This document shows positions 6,826 through 14,442 of a stretch of 64,000 nt of DNA, piece after piece; within the stretch, counting starts at the first letter, position 1; the number at the start of each line of letters is the position of its first letter. The notes beneath the pieces are model-generated. The model saw only the letters and a list, made by a program, of their open reading frames with translations, was not told the DNA's origin and did no database searches. This DNA is from Rhodoplanes sp046000175 (GTDB lineage Bacteria > Pseudomonadota > Alphaproteobacteria > Rhizobiales > Xanthobacteraceae), in NCBI RefSeq assembly GCF_046000175.1, contig NZ_JBEOMB010000002.1, positions 1 to 64,000 on the forward strand, in the 5' to 3' direction. Made by a program: the position numbers and the translations under genes.

Positions 6826-7716
6826 TCAGCTCTTCTGGCCGATCTCGAAGTTCGCCAGCATCTCCAGCGCCTTCACCATGCCGGAGTGATCCCAGGCCTT
6901 GCCGCCGTGGGCCTCGCAGGCGTTGAACAGCTCGCGCGCCGTCGCCGTGTTGGGCAGGCTCAGGCCCATCTTGCGGGCCGCGGAGAGCGCGAGGTTCAGA
7001 TCTTTCTGGTGGAGCTCGATGCGGAAGCCCGGATCGAAGTTGCGCTTCACCATGCGCTCGCCGTGCACCTCGAGGATGCGCGAGTTGGCGAAGCCGCCCA
7101 TCAGGGCCTGGCGCACCTTGGCAGGATCGGCGCCGGCCTTGGAGGCGAACAAGAGCGCCTCGCCGACCGCCTCGATGGTGAGCGCGACGATGATCTGGTT
7201 CGCGACCTTGCAGGTCTGGCCCGCGCCGGTGCCGCCGACCAGCGTGATGTTCTTGCCCATCAGCTCGAACAGCGGCTTCACGGTGGCGAACACGGCGTCC
7301 TTGCCGCCGACCATGATGGTGAGCGACGCCTGCTTGGCGCCGACCTCGCCGCCCGACACCGGCGCGTCGAGATACTCGCAGCCGAGCGCCTCGATCTTGG
7401 CCGCGTACTCCTTGGTCTCGACCGGCGAGATCGAGCTCATGTCGACGACGATCTTGCCCTTCGACAGGCCGGCCGCGATGCCGGCCTCGGAGAACAGCGC
7501 GGCGCCGACGTCCGGCGTGTCCGGCACCATCACGAAGATGATGTCCGACTTCTCCGCGACCTCCTTGCCGGACGCGCAGACGACGCCGCCCTTGTCGGTC
7601 AGCTCGGCCTTCGGCGGCCGCAGGTCGTACAGGAAGAGCTGGTGGCCTGCGGCGATCAGGTGGCCCGCCATCGGCGTGCCCATGATGCCCAGGCCGACGA
7701 AGCCGATCTTGCTCAT
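6826..7716 (-). CDS. garR: 2-hydroxy-3-oxopropionate (tartronate semialdehyde) reductase
   Basis: NAD(P)H-dependent reduction of tartronate semialdehyde to D-glycerate, the last step encoded in this diacid pathway. A beta-hydroxyacid dehydrogenase of 296 residues: dinucleotide-binding GLGIMGTPMAGH at the N-terminus, substrate motif DAPVSGGEVGA near 120, and the catalytic Lys in GAGQTCKVANQ near 170. The second helical domain has EVHGERM and HQKDLNLAL, as in GarR/GlxR. GGAG precedes the ATG at 7716. It is the last gene of the minus-strand run garD-Bug-gudD-garL-garR and lies 80 bp after garL. Confidence 0.92.
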   Translation of the reverse strand: MSKIGFVGLGIMGTPMAGHLIAAGHQLFLYDLRPPKAELTDKGGVVCASGKEVAEKSDIIFVMVPDTPDVGAALFSEAGIAAGLSKGKIVVDMSSISPVETKEYAAKIEALGCEYLDAPVSGGEVGAKQASLTIMVGGKDAVFATVKPLFELMGKNITLVGGTGAGQTCKVANQIIVALTIEAVGEALLFASKAGADPAKVRQALMGGFANSRILEVHGERMVKRNFDPGFRIELHQKDLNLALSAARKMGLSLPNTATARELFNACEAHGGKAWDHSGMVKALEMLANFEIGQKS

Positions 7717-7796
7717 GTGTCTCTCCTTCGGAGGTGCGCCGCCGGTGCTTTTCGCGCGACGCCGATGTGTGGAACGAAAGGCGGACGATGCCGGCC

Positions 7797-8582
7797 TCAG
7801 CCCGCCTTGAACTTGTCGCGCAGCGCCTGCGTCGCGTTGCGGAACAGGCCGAGGTCGCTGCCGACCGCGACGAAGGTGGCGCCCCACTCGAGATAGCGGC
7901 GCGCCTCGGCCTCGACGCCGGTGAGGATGCCGGCAGCCTTGCCGGCGGCGCGGGCGCGATCGAAGATGTGCCTGATCACCTCCTGCACCTGCGGATGCGC
8001 CGGGTTCGCCAGATGCCCGTAGGCGGCGGCGAGGTCGTTCGGCCCGACGAAGACGCCGTCGACGCCGTCCACGGCGGCGATCGCGTCCACGGCCTCGACG
8101 CCCTTGCGGGTCTCGATCTGCAGCAGCACCGTGATGTTGTCGTTGATGCCCGGGAAGTAGCCCTTCGGGTTCAGCGTGCCGTAGTTGTTGCTGCGCTGGG
8201 CGATGGAGACGCCGCGGATGCCCGCGGGCGGATAGCGCGTGGAGGCGACGGCGCGCTCGGCCTCCTCGACGCTCTCGATGTAGGGAATGAGGAAGTTGTG
8301 GAAGCCGACATCGAGCAGCCGCTTGAGGATCACGGGCTCGTTCCACGGCGGGCGGACGACCGGCGCCGAGACGCTGTCCTTCAGCGCCATCAGCTGCGGC
8401 ACCAGCGACAGCACGTCGTTGGGCGAGTGCTCGGCGTCCAGAAGAATCCAGTCGAAGCCGGCGAGGCCGAGGATCTCGGTGGTGATCGGGCTCGCCAGCG
8501 AGGCCCAGCAGCCGATCACGGTCTTGCCGGACCGGATGTCGGCGCGGAACTGATTTGGAAAGGGACAGTAAGGGGTGCTCAT
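7797..8582 (-). CDS. garL: 2-dehydro-3-deoxyglucarate aldolase (HpcH/HpaI family)
   Basis: Class II pyruvate aldolase expected to split 5-keto-4-deoxyglucarate to pyruvate and tartronate semialdehyde. The 261 residues follow the HpaI/GarL barrel: GCWASLASP near the N-terminus, LLDAEHSPND (with the metal/base region D-A-E-H), RPPWNEP, then VLLQIETRKGVEAVDAIAAV carrying the metal-binding Glu, and VFVGPNDLAAAYGH. HpcH, RhmA and GarL paralogues are hard to separate; the call to GarL rests on its place between gudD and garR. Confidence 0.88.
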   Translation of the reverse strand: MSTPYCPFPNQFRADIRSGKTVIGCWASLASPITTEILGLAGFDWILLDAEHSPNDVLSLVPQLMALKDSVSAPVVRPPWNEPVILKRLLDVGFHNFLIPYIESVEEAERAVASTRYPPAGIRGVSIAQRSNNYGTLNPKGYFPGINDNITVLLQIETRKGVEAVDAIAAVDGVDGVFVGPNDLAAAYGHLANPAHPQVQEVIRHIFDRARAAGKAAGILTGVEAEARRYLEWGATFVAVGSDLGLFRNATQALRDKFKAG

Positions 8583-8648
8583 CGTGGATCCGTCGGTCTT
8601 GCGGGAGTGAGGCGCCCGAGAGAGCGCATGGTTGTCTGCACGGAAAAG

Positions 8649-10016
8649 TCAGCGCACCAGGCAGGGCTTCTTGCGGTCGAACGTCCACCCCGGGATCAGG
8701 TACTGCATCGCGACCGCGTCGTCGCGGGCGCCGAGCCCGTGCTCCTGGTAGAGCCGGTATGCTTTTTCGACGGCGTCCATGTCGAGCGTGACGCCGAGCC
8801 CCGGCGCCGTCGGCACCGCGATCCGGCCGCCCTCGATCTGCAGCGGGTTGCGGGTGAGGAACTGGCCGTCCTGCCAGATCCAGTGCGTGTCGATCGCCGT
8901 CACGCGGCCGGGCGCCGCCGCCGCCACATGCGTGAACATGGCGAGCGACACGTCGAAATGGTTGTTGGAGTGCGAGCCCCAGGTGAGGCCGAAGTCGCGG
9001 CAGGTCTGCGCCACCCGCACCGAGCCTTGAAGAGTCCAGAAATGCGGATCGGCGAGCGGGATGTCGACCGACTGCAGCACCAGCGAGTGCACCATCTCGC
9101 GCCAGTCGGTGGCGATCATGTTGGTGGCGGTCGGCAGGCCGGTGGCGCGGCGGAACTCGGCCATCACCTCGCGGCCGGAGAAGTTGCCCTCCGAGCCGCA
9201 CGGATCCTCGGCATAGGCGAGCACGTGGCCGAGGCCGCGGCACAGCCGGATCGCCTCGTCGAGATGCCAGGCGCCGTTCGGATCGAGGGTGATGCGCGCC
9301 TCGGGAAACCGCTGCTTGAGGGCCGTGACGGCCGCGACCTCCTCGTCGCCCGCGAGCACGCCGCCCTTCAGCTTGAAGTCACGAAACCCGTAACGGGCCT
9401 CGGTCGCCTCGGCGAGTCGCACCACGGCCTGCGGCGTCAGCGCCGGCTCGTGGCGGAGCTTCTGCCAGTCGGCGCCCTTGGCGGGCGGCGCCTCGTAGGG
9501 CAGCGGCGTCTTGTTGCGGTCGCCGACATAGAACAGATAGCCCAGCACCTCGACGGCGTCGCGCTGCTGGCCCTCGCCGAGCAGCGCCGCCACCGGTACG
9601 CCGAGATGCTGGCCGAGCAGATCGAGCAGCGCCGACTCCAGCGCCGTGACGGCGTGGATGGTGACGCGCAGATCGAAGGTCTGGAAGCCGCGGCCGCCGG
9701 CGTCGCGCGTCGCGAAGGTTTTTCGCACGCCGTTGAGGATCGCGTTGTAGGCGCCGATCGGCTGGCCGACGACGAGCGGCGTCGCGTCCTCCAGCGTCTT
9801 GCGGATCGCCTCGCCGCCCGGCACCTCGCCGACGCCGGTGTGGCCCGACGAGTCTGTCATGATCACGAGGTTGCGGGTGAAGAACGGCCCGTGCGCGCCG
9901 CTGAGGTTCAGCAGCATGCTGTCGCGGCCGGCGACCGGCACGACCCGCAGCCCGGTGACGACCGGGGTGCCTTTCACGGCGGTGCCCTGCGCGGTGGCCG
10001 CATCCTTGGTGGTCAT
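8649..10016 (-). CDS. gudD: Glucarate dehydratase (enolase superfamily)
   Basis: Mg-dependent dehydration of D-glucarate to 5-keto-4-deoxyglucarate. The 455 residues match GudD length. Visible signatures: TRNLVIMTDSSGHTGVGEVPGG near the N-terminus, the KxK pair in RDFKLKGG near 215, the metal Asp in ITLDPNGAW near 243, YAEDPCG near 270, and the catalytic His in WGSHSNNHFD near 345. AGGAG precedes the ATG at 10016. It follows the Bug receptor gene after a 190-bp gap that holds a family A palindrome, so transcription of the run may pass through that hairpin. Confidence 0.93.
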   Translation of the reverse strand: MTTKDAATAQGTAVKGTPVVTGLRVVPVAGRDSMLLNLSGAHGPFFTRNLVIMTDSSGHTGVGEVPGGEAIRKTLEDATPLVVGQPIGAYNAILNGVRKTFATRDAGGRGFQTFDLRVTIHAVTALESALLDLLGQHLGVPVAALLGEGQQRDAVEVLGYLFYVGDRNKTPLPYEAPPAKGADWQKLRHEPALTPQAVVRLAEATEARYGFRDFKLKGGVLAGDEEVAAVTALKQRFPEARITLDPNGAWHLDEAIRLCRGLGHVLAYAEDPCGSEGNFSGREVMAEFRRATGLPTATNMIATDWREMVHSLVLQSVDIPLADPHFWTLQGSVRVAQTCRDFGLTWGSHSNNHFDVSLAMFTHVAAAAPGRVTAIDTHWIWQDGQFLTRNPLQIEGGRIAVPTAPGLGVTLDMDAVEKAYRLYQEHGLGARDDAVAMQYLIPGWTFDRKKPCLVR

Positions 10017-10073
10017 GGCGTCGTCTCTCTCCTGCGCAGCGCCACTCTTTGACGCGCGTCTCGTTCGATTCCC

Positions 10074-10181
10074 GTCATTCCGGGGCGCGGACCGTGAGGT
10101 CCGCGAACCCGGAATCCAGCGACACACGTCGACATCCGGTCTGGATTCCGGGTTCGCCGCTGCGCGGCGCCCCGGAATGAC
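10074..10181. repeat. Interspersed palindromic repeat, family A
   Basis: Outer arms GTCATTCCGGGGC and GCCCCGGAATGAC enclose inner arms GAACCCGGAATCCAGC and GGATTCCGGGTTC, each with a small GC hairpin. Copies occur at 21920, 58650 and 62002, with divergent ones at 34398 and 43432. This copy sits inside the diacid gene run between the Bug gene and gudD. Confidence 0.9.
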
Positions 10182-10206
10182 CAAGACCCCGTGGCTCCTC
10201 TCGATC

Positions 10207-11193
10207 TCACTCGATCGAGATCTTCCCCACCTCGATGACCTGCTTCCAGCGGGCGAGCTCCTGCACCAGGAAGGCGCGGAACTCGTCCGGCGTGTTGGCG
10301 ACGATCTCGAAGCCGAGCTCCTCCATGCGCGGGCGCACGTCGGGCGCGTTGAGCGACGCGACGATCTCGCCGTGCAGCTTGGACTTCACGTCGGCCGGCA
10401 GCCCCTTGGGCGCGGCGATCGCCTGCCACGAGAACACGTCGGCCCCCGACACGCCCGCCTCCGACAGCGTCGGCACGTTCGGCAGGAGCGGCGAGCGCTT
10501 GTCGCCAGTCACGGCGAGCACCTTCAGGTTGCCGCCCTTGATCTGGCTGATCACCGCGTTGATGTTCTGGAACGACACGTCGACGTGGCCGGCGACGAGG
10601 TCGCTGATCGCCGGCGCGCCGCCGCGATACGGCACGTGCAGGCCCGTGGTGCCGGTCTTCTGCCAGAACAACGCCGCGGTGAGATGATCGGACGAGCCGG
10701 CGCCCGAGCTCGCGAAGGAGATCTTGCCGGGCTTCTTCTTCAGCTCGGCGACCAGCTCGTCGACCGTGTTGGCCGGGAACTTCGGGTTGGCGACCAGCAC
10801 GTTCGGGGCGCGCACCGCGACGGTCAGAAGATCGAAGTCCTTGAGCGGATCGTATTGCAGCTTCGGCTGCAGGAATGGGTTGGTCGCGTAGACGCCGATC
10901 GAGGCGACCAGGATGGTGTAGCCGTCCGGCTGGGCGCGGGCGACCGAGGTCGCCCCGATGGCGCCCGTGGCGCCCGAACGGTTCTCGACCACGAAGGGCT
11001 GCCCGAGCCGCTCGTTCAGCTTCTGGCCGACCTGGCGGGCGACCATGTCGGTCGAGCCGCCGGGCGGGAACGGCACCACCACGGTGACGGCCTTGTCGGG
11101 CCACGCCGCGAAGGCCGGCGCGGGGAAGAGAGCGAGCGTCGCACCGCCGCCCGCGAGCGCGAGCAGCGTGCGGCGGCTGAGGTCTGTCGTCAT
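10207..11193 (-). CDS. TTT-family (Bug) periplasmic solute-binding protein
   Basis: Periplasmic receptor of the tripartite tricarboxylate transporter type, likely delivering a carboxylate such as glucarate or galactarate. The signal peptide has a twin-arginine-like start (LSRRTLLALAGGG) and ends AFAAW. Family signatures: VTVVVPFPPGGSTD, VVENRSGATGAIG, PDGYTIL, LVANPKFPANTVDEL, HVPYRGGAPAISDL and LAVTGDKRSPLLPNVPTLSEAG. The product has 328 residues. It lies between garD and gudD, which ties it to diacid uptake. No TctA/TctB membrane partners are nearby, so it must borrow them or act differently. Confidence 0.9.
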   Translation of the reverse strand: MTTDLSRRTLLALAGGGATLALFPAPAFAAWPDKAVTVVVPFPPGGSTDMVARQVGQKLNERLGQPFVVENRSGATGAIGATSVARAQPDGYTILVASIGVYATNPFLQPKLQYDPLKDFDLLTVAVRAPNVLVANPKFPANTVDELVAELKKKPGKISFASSGAGSSDHLTAALFWQKTGTTGLHVPYRGGAPAISDLVAGHVDVSFQNINAVISQIKGGNLKVLAVTGDKRSPLLPNVPTLSEAGVSGADVFSWQAIAAPKGLPADVKSKLHGEIVASLNAPDVRPRMEELGFEIVANTPDEFRAFLVQELARWKQVIEVGKISIE

Positions 11194-11314
11194 ATCGCGT
11201 TTCTCCCGGGGGTTTTTTAGGCTGGAAGGTGCTGCTGTTGTTCTCGTTGAAGTCGTCGGGTCGATCGCCGTCGGGTCGATGGCATCTAGTTGATGGTCGT
11301 CGAGTTTGTGGTCG

Positions 11315-12868
11315 TCACGTCACCGGCGCGGGGTTGAAGACGGCGAGCGCGTTGTGCAAGCCCCATTGGTCGGACCACGGTTTCTTGCGGCCTGAGGCGA
11401 CGTCGAGGATCAGGTGGAACAGCTCCCAGCCGATCTCCTCGATGGTCTTCTCGCCAGTCGCGATGCGCCCGGCGTCGATGTCGATCAGGTCGTGCCAGCG
11501 CGCCGAGAGGTCCTTGGTGGTCGCCATCTTGATCACCGGCACGGCGGCGAGGCCGTAGGGTGTGCCGCGACCCGTGGTGAACACCTGCAGCGTAATGCCG
11601 GAGGCGAGCTGCATGGTGCCGCAGACGAAGTCGGAGGCCGGCGTCGCCGCGAAGATCAGGCCCCTGGTGGTCGCCTTCTCGCCCGGCGCCAGCACGGCCG
11701 AGATCGGGCTGGTGCCCGACTTGGCGATTGAGCCGAGCGCCTTCTCGACGATGTTGGCGAGGCCACCCTTCTTGTTGCCCGGCGATGGATTGGCGCTGCG
11801 GTCGGTCTCGCCGGCGGCGAGATAGCGGTCGTACCACGCCATCTCGCGGATCAGGGCGCGGCCGATCTCCGGCGTCCTGCAACGCGGCGTGAGCAGATGC
11901 ACGGCGTCGCGCACCTCGGTCACCTCGGAGAACATCACGGTGGCGCCGGCCCGCACCAGCAGGTCCGAGCAGAAGCCGACCGCCGGGTTCGCCGTGATGC
12001 CCGAGAAGGCGTCGGAGCCGCCGCACTGCGTGCCGACGACCAGCTCGGATGCCGGCACCGGCTCGCGCCGGCGACCGTTCAGCGTCTTCAGATGCGTCTC
12101 GGCCGCTGCGAGGATCGCGTCGACCATCGCGCCGAAACCGGTGAAGCGCTCGTCCTGCATGCGGACGATCGTGTCGTCCGCCGCGCCCTCGTAAGCCTCG
12201 GGCACGAGCCGCTCCGGCTGCAACTTCTCGCAGCCGAGCGAGATCACCATGATCTCGCCGCCGAAGTTCGGGTTGAGCGCGATGTTCTGCAGCGCCCGGA
12301 TCGGCACCACGGCGGCCGGCGCATTGATGGCGACGCCGCAGCCGTAGAGATGATTGAGCCCGACCACGTCGTCGACATTCGGGTAGCGCGGCAGCAGGCG
12401 CTCCTTGATCAGCCGCACCACGTAATCGACCGTGCCGGCGACGCAGTGGACGCTGCTGGAGATGCCGAGGATGTTGCGGGTGCCGACCGAGCCGTCCGGA
12501 TTGCGGTAGCCGTCGAACGTGAAGCCCTCGAGCGGCGGCAGATCGGGCGGCACGCGGGTGGCGAGCGGCAGCTTCTCCAGCGCGGGCGGCTGTGGGAGCA
12601 GCAGGGCGAACTCGTCGATCCACGCGCCTTTCGGCAGCGCGCGGTCGGCGGTGCCGATCACCTCGCCGTAGCGGCGCACGATGCCGCCCTCGGGGATGTC
12701 TTCGAGCGCCACCTTGTGGCCCTGCGGGACGTGATCGACGAGGGTGAGCCCGTCGTCGAACACGGTGCCGGCCGGCAGCCCGCCGGAGGTGGCGACGATC
12801 GCGGCGTTGTCGTCGGCATGCACCTTGATGCGGAGCGGCTTGGTCCGGGTCGCGGCTTCGGTGGTCAT
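11315..12868 (-). CDS. garD: Galactarate dehydratase (UxaA/GarD family)
   Basis: Fe-dependent dehydration of galactarate (meso) to 5-keto-4-deoxyglucarate, converging with gudD. The 517 residues have the usual layout: an N-terminal SAF-like domain (HADDNAAIVATSGGLPAGT) and the long UxaA-type catalytic domain with GYRNPDGSVGTRNILG, LNHLYGCGVA, ISLGCEKLQPE, VGTQCGGSDAFSGITANPA and FTTGRGTPYG. The altronate dehydratase branch is close, but the extra loops and the gudD-garL-garR context favour GarD. It is the first gene of the run. The regulator gene is divergent, 248 bp away. Confidence 0.9.
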   Translation of the reverse strand: MTTEAATRTKPLRIKVHADDNAAIVATSGGLPAGTVFDDGLTLVDHVPQGHKVALEDIPEGGIVRRYGEVIGTADRALPKGAWIDEFALLLPQPPALEKLPLATRVPPDLPPLEGFTFDGYRNPDGSVGTRNILGISSSVHCVAGTVDYVVRLIKERLLPRYPNVDDVVGLNHLYGCGVAINAPAAVVPIRALQNIALNPNFGGEIMVISLGCEKLQPERLVPEAYEGAADDTIVRMQDERFTGFGAMVDAILAAAETHLKTLNGRRREPVPASELVVGTQCGGSDAFSGITANPAVGFCSDLLVRAGATVMFSEVTEVRDAVHLLTPRCRTPEIGRALIREMAWYDRYLAAGETDRSANPSPGNKKGGLANIVEKALGSIAKSGTSPISAVLAPGEKATTRGLIFAATPASDFVCGTMQLASGITLQVFTTGRGTPYGLAAVPVIKMATTKDLSARWHDLIDIDAGRIATGEKTIEEIGWELFHLILDVASGRKKPWSDQWGLHNALAVFNPAPVT

Positions 12869-12937
12869 GGGCTCGACTCCGTGGCGAACGAGCGGCGAAC
12901 GCGGCCTGCTGGATCGGCCAGCAGGAAAACATCTGTC

Positions 12938-12947
12938 GTCGTATGAT
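12938..12947. promoter_or_regulatory. Candidate FCD-regulator half-site upstream of garD
   Basis: GTCGTATGAT, sharing the word CGTATGAT with a second site at 13060-13077 in the same divergent promoter region. It lies 70 bp upstream of the garD start. GntR/FCD regulators often bind such GT-N-AT-type half-sites. Confidence 0.35.
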
Positions 12948-13059
12948 TGGAGCGGCGACGGGACGGCTTGGCAAACAAGTGCCGCAACGAGGATGAGGCC
13001 TCAATCCGAAATATTACTGAATTCTCGCCCGTGATGGAAGAGGCCGCTTGCGTCCTTTT

Positions 13060-13077
13060 TCATAAGACGTATGATGA
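13060..13077. promoter_or_regulatory. Candidate operator between garD and the FCD regulator
   Basis: TCATAAGACGTATGATGA contains CATA-N5-TATG, an imperfect dyad, and repeats CGTATGAT from 12940-12947. It is 40 bp upstream of the regulator start, a plausible autoregulatory position. Confidence 0.4.
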
Positions 13078-13116
13078 CTGAGCCCACCACTCCCGGTCGG
13101 GTGACCGAGTCAGCCC

Positions 13117-13911
13117 ATGTCCACCATCGACCCCGCTCCACCCTGCGACACGCCCGCTCCCACGGTCGAGCGCACCCGCCGGCCGAACCTCGCCGAGACG
13201 GTGGTGCGCACGCTGGGCGAACGGATCCGCGGCGGCGTCTACCGGGTCGGCGGCAAGCTGCCCACCGAGCCCGAGCTGATGGCGGAGCTGCGGGTCAGCC
13301 GCACCGTGGTGCGCGAGGCGATGTCGCGCCTGCAGGCGAGCGGCCTCGTCGCCACCCGGCACGGCGTCGGCACCTTCGTGTGCGAGAGCCCGGCAGGGCC
13401 GGTGCAGATCGGCACCGTCGTCACGGTGCAGGACGTGCTCGCCATGCTGGAGCTGCGCATCAGCCTGGAGACCGAGGCGGCGGCGCTGGCGGCGCGCCGA
13501 CGCGGCGACGAGCACCTCGCCGAGATGCAGCGCGCCATCGATGCGTTCGAGGCCGAGATCAGCGCCGGTCGCAACGGCGTCGACCCCGACTTCCGCTTCC
13601 ACATGCAGATCGCGCTCGCCACCGGCAACCGCTTCTTCGAGACGATCTTCCGCCAGCTCGGCACGGCGACGATCCCCCGCACCCGGATCGACACCTCGAC
13701 GCTCGCCGCCGAGACGGCCGAGTCCTACCTGTCGCGCACCAACCGCGAGCACGAGGCGATCCTCGACGCGATCCGCCGCCGCGACGCCGAATCGGCCCGC
13801 GCCGGCATGCGCATGCACCTCGCCAACAGCCGCGAGCGGGTGCGCCGGGCGAGCGAGGCGGCAGCGGAGCGGCCGCCGGGCTCCGGCGGCCCGTCCGGCA
13901 CGGCGCCCTGA
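13117..13911 (+). CDS. FadR/FCD-family GntR transcriptional regulator
   Basis: A 264-residue DNA-binding regulator. The winged helix-turn-helix occupies about residues 25-90 (LPTEPELMAELRVSRTVVREAMSRL then GLVATRHGVGTFV). The helical FCD effector domain follows, with E-x-R-x2-L-E (LELRISLETEAAALAA), D-x3-H (DPDFRFHMQIALATGN) and a late His in REHEAILDAI; these usually bind a metal and a carboxylate ligand. It is divergent from garD, so it most likely controls the glucarate/galactarate genes in response to a diacid or keto acid. E. coli uses CdaR for this, and a CdaR homologue lies 11 kb away beside a GntP permease. Confidence 0.92.
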   Translation: MSTIDPAPPCDTPAPTVERTRRPNLAETVVRTLGERIRGGVYRVGGKLPTEPELMAELRVSRTVVREAMSRLQASGLVATRHGVGTFVCESPAGPVQIGTVVTVQDVLAMLELRISLETEAAALAARRRGDEHLAEMQRAIDAFEAEISAGRNGVDPDFRFHMQIALATGNRFFETIFRQLGTATIPRTRIDTSTLAAETAESYLSRTNREHEAILDAIRRRDAESARAGMRMHLANSRERVRRASEAAAERPPGSGGPSGTAP

Positions 13912-14068
13912 CTCACTTGGATACCATTCTCGAGTGATGATCACGGGCGTTTGATCGTGGGATCCCACTGCGGACAAATCCCGCGACGCGAAGCGGCGTA
14001 GAGTGCCACCCTGAGGAAACGCATCCGAGAGACCAAGACGGAGGTGCAGACACCACCGGGAGGTTTCG

Positions 14069-14317
14069 ATGGCGACCTATCAGATCCGCTTCTTCAAGCG
14101 GCTGCTCAGCTCGGACGGTCACCCGTTCTGCTGTCTGCAGGACCGGCTCGAGGTGAGGAACGCGGACACCCCCGAATGCGCGGTCGCGCGGGCCGAGCGC
14201 CGCTACGAGCGGCTCAAGAACGTCTCGCAGTGGGACCGCTGGGCCGATGTCGTCGAAGTATCCGAAGTCGTGCGTCGCAGCCCGGCCCGCCGGCGGATCG
14301 GCGGCCGCGCGGGGTGA
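14069..14317 (+). CDS. Small hypothetical protein (82 aa)
   Basis: A strong GGGAGG ribosome-binding site precedes the ATG, so translation is likely. The product begins with a beta-like segment (MATYQIRFFKRLLSSDGHPFCCLQ) then an acidic/basic helix (ECAVARAERRYERLKNVSQWDRWADVVEV) and ends in a basic tail. The pattern resembles small stand-alone cytosolic proteins of Hyphomicrobiales. No catalytic or binding motif is visible apart from an adjacent Cys pair. It stands alone between the FCD regulator and the alkylsulfatase. Confidence 0.75.
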   Translation: MATYQIRFFKRLLSSDGHPFCCLQDRLEVRNADTPECAVARAERRYERLKNVSQWDRWADVVEVSEVVRRSPARRRIGGRAG

Positions 14318-14354
14318 TTCCGTCAAACCGTCGAGCGATGGGATCGACTCGCCC

Positions 14355-14396
14355 CTCATGGTGAGGCGCGCTCCGAAGGAGTGCGCCTCGACCATG
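14355..14396. repeat. Interspersed palindromic repeat, family D
   Basis: CTCATGGTGAGGCGCGCTCC, a GAAGGA turn, then GTGCGCCTCGACCATG. It can fold into a long hairpin just beyond the convergent end of the alkylsulfatase gene and may help end transcription. Confidence 0.8.
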
Positions 14397-14442
14397 TTCG
14401 CGCGCCTCCCGTGGTGCCGGAGCGTGAGGCCGGTCGCGCGGG

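Noticed and set aside
7734..10052. Plus-strand 772-codon frame opposite garL and gudD
   Set aside because: Antisense shadow. garL and gudD show full motifs, starts with ribosome-binding sites, and a consistent pathway.
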